DNA of 21,052 nucleotides. Origin: a virus. Both the position numbers and the translations under genes were made by a program. Each line of letters opens with the position of its first letter. Position 1 is the first letter of the stretch. The notes under the pieces are model-generated. The model had not been told where the DNA came from. It searched no databases and saw nothing but the letters and a program-made list of their open reading frames with translations. Positions 1 through 8,162 of this stretch are shown in pieces. Where the stretch lies: IMG/VR virus record IMGVR_UViG_3300032116_001538, positions 1-21,052 of that record. The stretch is one strand, 5' to 3'.

Positions 1-1785
1 TCTCTTGGGATCAGTTCTTTTACTCCAAGAATCTAAATGTGTTCTTTCCATTAATCGAAAAAACGTATCAACACCAGCAAGTAAGATAGCATAAACATTT
101 CTAATAGTAGGTACAAATCCTAAACCCGCATCATTTGCAATCAATTCTTGAGCCAACAATGTAGAAAAATTTTGTTCGATTTCTTCTTGTTTGGTTTTGA
201 GTGTTGATAGTAAATTATTAATTTTATCTAAAAAACTATCCGTTTTGTAATTTGTTGTACCGACTTCTTTTTCTCCGTACTTAAAAAGTGTGGGAATTGA
301 ATTGACAAAAGTACCTGTTCCCTTGTCTAACCTTTTTGTATACAATTCAAAATCTTTTGTCAACTGCGCTTTAAATAATGCAATTTCATCATCTGTTGCA
401 CTTCTACCTAATCTTACTTCTAATGTTTTTTTATAATCCGCCTCAGTTAATTGGGTGTAATCAAATTCAACAAAAACGTCGTCAGGTTTCAAAATAACGT
501 TGATTTTTTGATCAGTAAATTCTTGTGAACCAACAAAATAAGAACCATTTTCACCAAAGGATGCGTTTTTTTTCAAATTATCAATTGCTCCAGTTATTTC
601 TATTTTTACATCATCAAATACTTTTTCTCTTACCGCAAAATCAATATTATTTTTGAATGCGTAGTATATTTCAGTATCATAAACAATAAAGTTGGAAGTA
701 TCTAGATATTTGTTTAAGACATTTGTATAAACTGTTTGTTTCAAAGAATCCAATACATCACGATATGATTGTATGTCATTTAGTACCGCAAAATCACCTT
801 TTGCAATAGCATCTTTCATATTAGAATTGAAGTTGTCGCACCTCATAACAAATTCTTCAATTGTTAGATGCGGAAAGGTTTGAGGAATTAAACCTTTTGA
901 TTTGTAAATTTTATAAACCTCATCCAATTTTTGTTTTCCAACAGATGAAGTGGTTGTTTGTATTGATGTGTTTGATGCACCAGGATTACTGTTAGATGTT
1001 TGTATTGTTGTTGGGAACATTTTTGGAGCTGTTTTAGCATAGTCCAAAAGAACATCACTCAATAATCCTGAGTATCTTCCCAAAAACGTTAAAGAAATAT
1101 CATAATTACCTGATGATTGATCAAAACTTGCATTAAACTTTGTAAGATTTAATGCATATCTAATAGATTTACCATAATAACCTTTTATGGTAAGATAAAA
1201 CATCGGGTATGGTAAATTAAAGAAAACCGAATAAATCGATTTTTCACCTTGTTCAAATAATGTTCTACCCTGAACATCAACTAAATTAACGCTAACACTT
1301 GTAACACCAAACCCCTGATTTGTAACTTCAATACTAGTTATACCAAGCATTTGTGTGTCTGAATAATTATTTACACTTCTTGAAAATCGAGTAGTACCGT
1401 TATTGTTTGTAACGGTTTCACTAGTTTGATTTAAACCTAAACCTTGTCTTGAACCCTTTCCTGTTATTTGATCAGTCCATGTTGTGTCAAATCGTGTTTT
1501 ATCAAGTGGTTGTAAAAAATTTATAACGGTGGAAGGATCAGATACTGTACCTTTCATACTAGCCACCGTTGTGTTTACTACAGGACTATCAAAACTTTCA
1601 CCAATTGCAAGTTTTGTTCTAGGAATCACCCTTGTTTCTAAGTTAGCATAAAAAACCAACTCTTGATGATCTACCAATCTGTCTTTAACTTCATTGTTAA
1701 CAACAATTTTATTAGGATCGATCAAGACTATGTTGTCATAATCTGTTTCAACATATATTGGGTTTTTAGTAAGTCTATCTGCCAT
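1..1785 (-). CDS. Baseplate/tail structural protein, C-terminus cut by window edge
   Basis: The reading frame is open from the ATG at 1785 to base 1, giving 595 residues with no stop, so the protein continues beyond the window. It starts MADRLTKNPIYVETDYDN. Roughly residues 150-250 form a beta-rich segment with phrases such as GFGVTSVSVNLVDVQG and LPYPMFYLTIKGYYGKSIRY. I associate these with large baseplate or tail structural proteins of myoviruses, from memory rather than a search. The rest is mixed helical and charged, with no catalytic motif that I recognise and no membrane segment. The start overlaps the end of the gp53-like gene by 11 bases, so translation is probably coupled and both belong to one baseplate operon. 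By position it could fill the role of T4 gp6 or another wedge protein, but the sequence alone does not show that. I am sure it is a gene and moderately sure it is baseplate. Confidence 0.75.
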   Translation of the reverse strand, partial: MADRLTKNPIYVETDYDNIVLIDPNKIVVNNEVKDRLVDHQELVFYANLETRVIPRTKLAIGESFDSPVVNTTVASMKGTVSDPSTVINFLQPLDKTRFDTTWTDQITGKGSRQGLGLNQTSETVTNNNGTTRFSRSVNNYSDTQMLGITSIEVTNQGFGVTSVSVNLVDVQGRTLFEQGEKSIYSVFFNLPYPMFYLTIKGYYGKSIRYALNLTKFNASFDQSSGNYDISLTFLGRYSGLLSDVLLDYAKTAPKMFPTTIQTSNSNPGASNTSIQTTTSSVGKQKLDEVYKIYKSKGLIPQTFPHLTIEEFVMRCDNFNSNMKDAIAKGDFAVLNDIQSYRDVLDSLKQTVYTNVLNKYLDTSNFIVYDTEIYYAFKNNIDFAVREKVFDDVKIEITGAIDNLKKNASFGENGSYFVGSQEFTDQKINVILKPDDVFVEFDYTQLTEADYKKTLEVRLGRSATDDEIALFKAQLTKDFELYTKRLDKGTGTFVNSIPTLFKYGEKEVGTTNYKTDSFLDKINNLLSTLKTKQEEIEQNFSTLLAQELIANDAGLGFVPTIRNVYAILLAGVDTFFRLMERTHLDSWSKRTDPKR

Positions 1786-2092
1786 AATAAAAAATATGTG
1801 TATCTATCGCATTTTTGTAGTCTAATAATGCACCCAACAACGGATAAGGTATATTTAATACCGCCCCGTCAGGTATATTAGTTTCTAATCCACCATAAAT
1901 AGGGTTTGCCACAAGAATTAACCAACCAAAATAAGGAGTACCATATTTTTCAAAACTTATTTTATCAAGCCTACTTTGATTTTCACGATAGATATATCTT
2001 TGATCAGTAGTCCTTGTTGATAACGTAACATATGGAACAACCGTCTGATTACCATTGATTAAAAAATTTTGATATCGGTTAAAGTATTGCAT
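1775..2092 (-). CDS. gp53-like baseplate wedge protein
   Basis: This 105-residue protein resembles the T4 gp53 baseplate-wedge family, small proteins with a LysM-like fold that help join wedges around the hub. The recognisable part is residues 41-63: RLDKISFEKYGTPYFGWLIL followed by VAN. It has the family pattern of a helix that 'sets' residence at a start position, a Tyr-Gly turn, and a Trp-rich helix ending in an Ala-Asn. The IPDGAVLNIP stretch at 73-82 is the usual closing strand. The gene starts one base after the stop of the giant baseplate gene and overlaps the next gene by 11 bases, so the three are translated as a unit. It ends in TAG, which shows TAG is a normal stop in this genome. 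A general LysM or gpX-type tail protein is the main alternative name. Confidence 0.72.
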   Translation of the reverse strand: MQYFNRYQNFLINGNQTVVPYVTLSTRTTDQRYIYRENQSRLDKISFEKYGTPYFGWLILVANPIYGGLETNIPDGAVLNIPYPLLGALLDYKNAIDTHIFYYGR

Positions 2093-2093
2093 T

Positions 2094-5000
2094 TTAATTC
2101 ATTTTTTTCTTTAAGTTAAAGTCTTCACCCGTACTGTCAACTGTCGACCATAAAGCAAGTAAGTTTTGATCCGCTGGCGGCACCACAGGTAATTGCACTG
2201 ATAAATCAAATACCCTATTTTTTGATTTAGAAAATGGAAGATATGTTCCATTTGGAAACTTGATATTATAAAAGTTATCTTTGAAATTTTTAAGATTTTG
2301 TTCTAATTTATCTTTAGAAGATTTGAACTGTTGATATAATCCTCCAGATATTTCCGCTGTAGGTTCCCCATTAAACGTCATTGTCGCATCGAATCCGAGG
2401 TTTTCATACAAAAATAAAATCCAATTATTTTTACTTATAACATCATTTGGAAGTGCCGCTAGTAATTCATCAACCAATTTAACCGTACCTCTATCTTCTA
2501 ACATTTCTTTACCGAAAATCATAAAGAAAACATTATTTTTATCACTACTTGCTGACAAAAACAAATCAAAATCAAACGATTCATTGTATTCTGTTGTTCC
2601 TGAAGGTATTAATTGATACTTACCAAGTTCAGAGTTTAAACTATTCAAGTCATCTTTAATAATCAAAAAGTCGTTTTGTAATTCTATGTACGTGTCAGCA
2701 GGTACTGGGTTTGATTGTGGACTTACACCTGTAGTTCCAGAAATATTATATATTGTAACACCACCACTTTTGTTTTTATAACCATCAACTTGACTTAAAA
2801 CATAGTTAATTTGGTCACTATATTTTATAAAATTTAGTTGTGACTGTATCAACTTTGAAGTGTTTGTTTCAAGTGCCTGTAAATAATTATTTTTTCTGTC
2901 GTTTATTAAACTTTTTAGTTTGTTTTTGATTTTTCTAACTTCATTATTTGGAAAATTTTGTAATGAAATCCCACCAAGAATTGGTGATGTATCATCTTCC
3001 ACATCATCTTTTGCTTTTTTGAAAAGTTGATCTACCCTGTCTTGATAACCAACAGGTTTACCAAATATGTTAACTAAATTCGTAATGTTACCTAACAAGT
3101 AATCAAATAATCCTGTTTTATATTTTCTTTCTGCGGTGTATAAAACAAGTCCACCCCATATTGTATCATTTTTAAGTTGTTCAATAGTTGAAAGAACCCC
3201 ATTTGCATATTCTTGTGTTTTAGCAACCATTTCATCCATCACTTCTTTGTATCGTATAGTTCCAGTAATGGTATTAGTTTGTGGATCGACAAAAGTATTT
3301 TGAACAATACCTATAGTTGCACCCCCATCATTTACTGCCGGTCTTTGTATATTATCAACTACACCTACTTCATTTTTGATTTGTTCAAAAATTTCACTAT
3401 CATACTTTGACGTAAAGTCCTCTGTAACTTCCGCCCTTTCATCATAGATTTCAGTATTTGCATAATAATTAAAAGATAATGCATTTTGAAGGGAATTAAT
3501 TGGTTCTCTTAAACCATGTCCACCAATCATTTTGAAACTTAACGTAACATCAACAAACATTGGTTGAACTCCAATTCCGTCAGCGTTCAAATCAAGTGTT
3601 TCATATTTAAAATCTAAACTTTCAAAAACAACCTTTGTGTGATAAAAATCACCAACCCTCAAAATACATACGGGTGGTGAACCAAATGCACTATTTAATA
3701 CATCATTATATTGCAAACCTATTTCACCTTCACCTGATTCAACTGCCGTTGGTATTGTGTCACCAGGTCTCATACATTGTTGTAAAAATGTAAGTCTAGA
3801 ATTCAAACCTTCAGGTGTCATAGAATGGAATGCAGGATGAAAGTTTTTTATTTTACTTTTTATTCCGTCATATATAAATGAATTTCTTTCTGAAATCATT
3901 TCAAAATAATCACATTCGGTAAGTAATTTTCTTAAAAGTCTTTTTGTCAAACCGTCCCTTATACCATTTGTTTTGTCTTCATTTTTTGTTTTTTGTACAT
4001 AAGGGTTTGATAATAATTGTGTTTGTGTATTATCAACATTACTATTATCAGCAGCAAATGGATTAGCTAAATCACCTTCAGGTGGTGTTGTTGCTGTTGA
4101 CGTACCTTCTTGTCCGGTTCCTGGCGTAACATTTTGAATACTTACCTTTGTGGCTCGACACATATTTCCTTGAACGGAATTTTGAAAAACACCGTTATCT
4201 GAAAACCCTTTCGAACAATCAATACCCCTATAATTTTCTATGTTAATAACAGGTGTCCCCAAGTCTGTTGTGTTTAACGTAAGAAGTGGTGGACTTGATT
4301 CCAAAAATTTTGACATTTTATCATCACCTTCAGTATATTCTTCGATTGTTTTTTTAATAGAATTTGCACGTGTTAAACCAATACCCCCACCACCTTCGTT
4401 AATATTTGAGGAACCTTCAATAGAAATAGTGACTTTCGACCCATTTTTTAATGTATTAAGTACTTTAGACAACATATCTTTGAATAAATCATACTGTGTA
4501 GGTAAAAAATCAAATACTCCTTGTATTGAAGACTGTCTATCATCTACGTTATCTGCAAGTCCAAAATTTGCTGAAGGACCGACAATTTCAGTACCATCGT
4601 AATTATAAATTTTATCACTTGCTAGATTAATAATTGTATTTTGTAATGAAATCAAACTATTGTAAACGCTATCGTAATTCTGATCAGTTATTGTATCTAT
4701 ACCAAACAATAATTGTATGTTCTGAAATTTGTCCTTATCTAACGTTTCAGTTGTTGTTGTTTGACTATTAGCCCCCGTATCTTGATTCGCTATGTTTGCA
4801 TTTTGATCTATAGTAACATCACCTTGGATTGTTGCGTTTGACGTTTCTTTTACTAAAGTACTAAGAGCATCTGGATTCAATGCACTTATTACAGAAAAGA
4901 CATCACTCAAATTGAATTGTTTATATTTTTTTAATAAGTCATAAATGTCATATTTTAAACAACCCGCCATAAATGAATCAACCACTTTTGTTGCAGTAGA

Positions 5001-8000
5001 TGAATCTGCTCTTTCTAATTCTTTATTTACTATTATATTCAAAACTGATTGATGATCGACAATCATTTTGAACTTCAATGTACCTGTTCTTTCAGTGTCT
5101 TTGTAAGTGTAAATAGGTTCTGTCCTTCCTAAAAAAGTATTTGGATTCCAACCTGTTCTTGAAGTATCATCATATGATAATTCATAAGGCGGAAACCACA
5201 TTATTCTTCCTCCATTCGGTCCAACTTCACAAGTTGGTAAATCATCAACGGTAAACCCAGGACGGTTTGATGTTCTCCATGATAAATTTTCGATTGAAAA
5301 CATATATTTTTTTACTTTACCATCGACAATATTTGATGATTCTACCCCACTAGCACCTTTCATTGGTGCAATATTTAAATTATATGAATTATTTAAAACT
5401 GAATAAGACGCCTTTCTTCCTTGATAAACCATCCCATCTTTTTGTTGTAATTGTGAATAATTAGCAAAAGGACGATCTTTTGTAAAAAGTCTAGCAAATT
5501 CATAACCTACTATGTCCTTAACCTTATTACCTTCTTGAATAGCATTTGGTGTTAGGTATCTTCTTACTCTTGAACCTTTAGTTAATTCTATATATCCATC
5601 ATTAAAGACTTTACTAACTTGATTAATTGCATTTCCTACATGCCCTTTTGTGTTTGATGATTTTGCTCCCGCCTCAACTAATTTTTGTGTTATGTCTAAA
5701 ATCGATCCGTCAGTAAAACTCAATTTTGATGAATCGGTTTCCGCAAATTGTCTTCTTAGTGTTGTATCTGATTCGAATTCTGTTTGTCCCGGAAAAACTT
5801 GATTTTGAGGTCCAACTAATTGTCCAGGTTTTATATAATTTTTACTTTTTGGTGACCATGAAAAACCACCTTGTAGTCCACCTTGAGCGTCGTAGTAAGG
5901 GTAGGATTTCAATCCAAATAGTTTTCTTTGAACTTCACTACCTTCGTAGTCTTGCCCTATTAACCCATAGTCGAAAACAGGACCAACATTCTTTTTACCA
6001 AAAGCACCGTCAGCAATTTCATTAGCAGGACTGACAGTATCACTTACAAAGTTTTTAGTTTTACCTATATAAAAATTTTCTTTTGGTGCTGTTAGATTTG
6101 CATTCGCCGAATCCAACCTGTAACGTGGTCGATATGTGTTGTAAAATAATTGCCCAAACAATAAACTTTTTGTTGCGTTAGATGTATTTGCAAGAAACCT
6201 TTCTGAACTTGAATCTATAAATGGCGTAACTAACGTATTCAACAACCCACCAACTCCTGATGTGAAAGCACCTATTGGATTTGTTGTAAGTTGATTCAAA
6301 AAGTTTCTATTTGGGTAATCAAAATATTCACCAGGTATTAATGAATACGGTGAATATAAACCTGCAAGTTTGGCCGCAAATCCTAACGCTTCTACCGCCA
6401 CATTCGCAGGTTCTGTAATTTTATAATTTTTTTCTATTAAAGGTATGTTGTTTGTAACAACACCTAATATATCAAAAGGATCGAAAGAAGGTTTTGGACT
6501 AATTTCACCTGATATTGTTGTAACAGATGAGTTTGTTAAAATACTACTTCCTAATGTCTGTTGGAACAACTCAAGAGCAACTCGTGTTCTGAATTCTTTT
6601 TGAAGTTGTTTTGCCCCAAGTTTAGCCAAATCTGAATCTTGACTCAAAGGACCATCGGTTCCTGTAGGATTTTCTTCAGTTAAAATAGAAAGTGGTGAAT
6701 ATGTTGATGCTAAAAAATAAAAAGTAGTGTCACTATTGAAATAAGGAGCATTGATTGACGAAGGAAAAAGTTCTTCTATTGTTGTTTGTTCAAATTCACC
6801 TTCACCACTATTAAATTTATTTTTTTGGTATCCGTATTGTTGCGACTGTTCCGTAGTTTTTCCTGGGCTTGATGCTGTGTAATCATATTCACCCTTATTT
6901 GATTCTGTCTGATAATTTATATCAATGTCAACAATGGTACTTCCATATCCATTATCGTCATTAGGACCATATACGTTTGACACATAAGCAATTGTTCTTG
7001 ATTGTTCTGCGGTTTGTGGAGGTCTTGATGATGTAAAACTATATAAACCTTGATTCGATCTTGTTTGAGCGTTTGCATTAATGTCTATGATTTCACCATA
7101 ACCATTTGGCGGTCCAAATATATTAACAACATACTGATTTGTTTGTGATTGTTCTGTTGTTAAAGTTGGTCCGTTTGACACATAATCATATTGTCCAGCA
7201 TTGGATGATAGTGAAACTGTAGGAAAACTTACAGTATTTCCAAAACCTGTAGGTACGTTTTCAGGATTATATTTGTTGAGTGTTCTAAGAATAATTTCTT
7301 GTGAATCACCATTAAGTTCTAAAGTACTACCTACAGTACTATCAAATCCATAGTTACCTTCGTTTGCTAAAGTTTGTTTGTTATTATTAATGTTAACAAC
7401 ACCACTACTTTGTCCTTGTATCGGGTTATATTGATTGACAATTAATAATTCGTCTTTTTTTACTATTCCGTTATTTTGTAACTTACTTTGTAAAGTACTT
7501 TTATATTCATAGTGTCCTTTGTTTGCGTCAGTTTGAATATCATTATTAATATTAACTGTACTCCTATTGTCGTTTTCTGTTGGATTGTATTGGTTTTTTG
7601 TAATTAATTCAACTTCTTTTTGTATTGCAAACGTTTCAAGTTTACTTCCAAAAGTCAAATTAAACCCATATAAACCTAAATTAGTATTTGTTGTAAGGTT
7701 TTTATTAATATCAACGGTGTTACCATATGATGATGAAAAATCAACCGGACCGTATAAATTATTTACGTATAGTAACTTTTCTGAGTTGTTACCAATTGTT
7801 TCTAATACAGAACCAATCGTGTTTTTAAAACCGTAATTACCAAAATTTGTTTCATAGTTTTTGTCAGCATTAATGTCAATCACTAAACCAAATCCGTCGT
7901 TTGGGTTATATTTGTTTTTGGATATTATTTTTTTTTCTTGATTTTTTTGTTCTTTTTCAATTTCAGGTGAATCTATAACAGAATAGTCAACCAAAATAAC

Positions 8001-8123
8001 TTCTTTTTTGTTTTCTAACTTTGGCACATTAAAAACACCATTCACTGAATAGGGTTGTAAATTTCTTACCAATAGTTTTTTTCTAAAGTTTTCACTTGAA
8101 TTAAAAGACAATGGACTTTCCAT
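2094..8123 (-). CDS. Giant multidomain baseplate/hub protein (2009 aa) with N-terminal repeats and OmpA-like insert
   Basis: This is the largest gene in the window. Residues 70-440 hold seven tandem repeats of 49-55 residues plus the start of an eighth; each opens with N-x-Y-N-P or N-x-Y-G-P. Residues about 480-900 look structural, with no recognised motif. Residues 940-1060 contain FPPYELSYDDTSRTGWNP and GRTEPIYTYKDTERTGTLKF, a beta-rich style I associate with tail hub or tube-like baseplate domains. Residues 1204-1329 resemble an OmpA-type peptidoglycan-binding domain. Residues 1486-1560 hold a second beta-domain with GVQPMFVDVTLSFKMIGG and LQNALSFNYYANTEIYDERA. The last 350 residues are helical and charged. 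No signal peptide or membrane segment is seen. It lies directly after the tape measure and before the gp53-like gene, where hub and baseplate genes normally sit. The ATG at 8123 is supported by a leader element shared with the tape measure. I infer a central baseplate role; the exact T4 counterpart is unknown. Confidence 0.8.
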   Translation of the reverse strand: MESPLSFNSSENFRKKLLVRNLQPYSVNGVFNVPKLENKKEVILVDYSVIDSPEIEKEQKNQEKKIISKNKYNPNDGFGLVIDINADKNYETNFGNYGFKNTIGSVLETIGNNSEKLLYVNNLYGPVDFSSSYGNTVDINKNLTTNTNLGLYGFNLTFGSKLETFAIQKEVELITKNQYNPTENDNRSTVNINNDIQTDANKGHYEYKSTLQSKLQNNGIVKKDELLIVNQYNPIQGQSSGVVNINNNKQTLANEGNYGFDSTVGSTLELNGDSQEIILRTLNKYNPENVPTGFGNTVSFPTVSLSSNAGQYDYVSNGPTLTTEQSQTNQYVVNIFGPPNGYGEIIDINANAQTRSNQGLYSFTSSRPPQTAEQSRTIAYVSNVYGPNDDNGYGSTIVDIDINYQTESNKGEYDYTASSPGKTTEQSQQYGYQKNKFNSGEGEFEQTTIEELFPSSINAPYFNSDTTFYFLASTYSPLSILTEENPTGTDGPLSQDSDLAKLGAKQLQKEFRTRVALELFQQTLGSSILTNSSVTTISGEISPKPSFDPFDILGVVTNNIPLIEKNYKITEPANVAVEALGFAAKLAGLYSPYSLIPGEYFDYPNRNFLNQLTTNPIGAFTSGVGGLLNTLVTPFIDSSSERFLANTSNATKSLLFGQLFYNTYRPRYRLDSANANLTAPKENFYIGKTKNFVSDTVSPANEIADGAFGKKNVGPVFDYGLIGQDYEGSEVQRKLFGLKSYPYYDAQGGLQGGFSWSPKSKNYIKPGQLVGPQNQVFPGQTEFESDTTLRRQFAETDSSKLSFTDGSILDITQKLVEAGAKSSNTKGHVGNAINQVSKVFNDGYIELTKGSRVRRYLTPNAIQEGNKVKDIVGYEFARLFTKDRPFANYSQLQQKDGMVYQGRKASYSVLNNSYNLNIAPMKGASGVESSNIVDGKVKKYMFSIENLSWRTSNRPGFTVDDLPTCEVGPNGGRIMWFPPYELSYDDTSRTGWNPNTFLGRTEPIYTYKDTERTGTLKFKMIVDHQSVLNIIVNKELERADSSTATKVVDSFMAGCLKYDIYDLLKKYKQFNLSDVFSVISALNPDALSTLVKETSNATIQGDVTIDQNANIANQDTGANSQTTTTETLDKDKFQNIQLLFGIDTITDQNYDSVYNSLISLQNTIINLASDKIYNYDGTEIVGPSANFGLADNVDDRQSSIQGVFDFLPTQYDLFKDMLSKVLNTLKNGSKVTISIEGSSNINEGGGGIGLTRANSIKKTIEEYTEGDDKMSKFLESSPPLLTLNTTDLGTPVINIENYRGIDCSKGFSDNGVFQNSVQGNMCRATKVSIQNVTPGTGQEGTSTATTPPEGDLANPFAADNSNVDNTQTQLLSNPYVQKTKNEDKTNGIRDGLTKRLLRKLLTECDYFEMISERNSFIYDGIKSKIKNFHPAFHSMTPEGLNSRLTFLQQCMRPGDTIPTAVESGEGEIGLQYNDVLNSAFGSPPVCILRVGDFYHTKVVFESLDFKYETLDLNADGIGVQPMFVDVTLSFKMIGGHGLREPINSLQNALSFNYYANTEIYDERAEVTEDFTSKYDSEIFEQIKNEVGVVDNIQRPAVNDGGATIGIVQNTFVDPQTNTITGTIRYKEVMDEMVAKTQEYANGVLSTIEQLKNDTIWGGLVLYTAERKYKTGLFDYLLGNITNLVNIFGKPVGYQDRVDQLFKKAKDDVEDDTSPILGGISLQNFPNNEVRKIKNKLKSLINDRKNNYLQALETNTSKLIQSQLNFIKYSDQINYVLSQVDGYKNKSGGVTIYNISGTTGVSPQSNPVPADTYIELQNDFLIIKDDLNSLNSELGKYQLIPSGTTEYNESFDFDLFLSASSDKNNVFFMIFGKEMLEDRGTVKLVDELLAALPNDVISKNNWILFLYENLGFDATMTFNGEPTAEISGGLYQQFKSSKDKLEQNLKNFKDNFYNIKFPNGTYLPFSKSKNRVFDLSVQLPVVPPADQNLLALWSTVDSTGEDFNLKKKMN
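4137..4514 (-). other. OmpA-like domain segment within the giant baseplate protein
   Basis: Residues 1204-1329 follow the OmpA C-terminal pattern. They run from a strand around FDFLPTQYDLF, through a helix, then VTISIEGSSN, then LTRANSIKKTIEEY, to a closing strand at CRATKVSI. R1252 aligns with the arginine that contacts diaminopimelate in OmpA. The partner aspartate of the usual HTD motif appears to be replaced by Asn1240 or Ser1239. If the match is right, the domain may bind the cell wall weakly or differently, or may be purely structural. The assignment is by eye. Confidence 0.45.
6804..7916 (-). repeat. Seven tandem ~52-residue protein repeats in the giant baseplate protein
   Basis: Repeat units begin at residues 70, 122, 177, 230, 283, 334 and 383, with a partial unit at 435, so spacings are 52, 55, 53, 53, 51, 49 and 52. 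Each carries N-x-[YF]-[NG]-P, then a G-rich turn, then a [VI]-[DN]-I-N core, then T-x-x-N-x-G-x-Y-x-[YF]. Units 5-7 also end with T-x-EQS. The DNA copies have diverged, so this is an old protein repeat and not a recent DNA duplication. Confidence 0.85.
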
Positions 8124-8139
8124 CTAATTTGTTTTAATA

Positions 8140-8151
8140 ATAAATAGATTT
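8140..8151 (-). promoter_or_regulatory. Shared 12-base leader element before the giant baseplate gene
   Basis: The minus strand reads AAATCTATTTAT, ending 16 bases before the ATG at 8123. The identical 12 bases occur at the same distance before the tape measure gene. No Shine-Dalgarno sequence is present in this 39-base gap. It is a candidate phage promoter -10 element or translational leader. Confidence 0.45.
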
Positions 8152-8162
8152 AAAACGATTTT

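Noticed and set aside
1775-2092. TAG recoding, suggested by the very AT-rich large phage
   Set aside because: The gp53-like frame ends in TAG at a normal length and next to its neighbour's start, while other genes end in TGA and TAA. The standard code suffices.
6804-7916. Repeat region taken as a possible CRISPR-like or DNA tandem array
   Set aside because: The periodicity is in the protein frame only; DNA copies have diverged and there are no uniform spacers.
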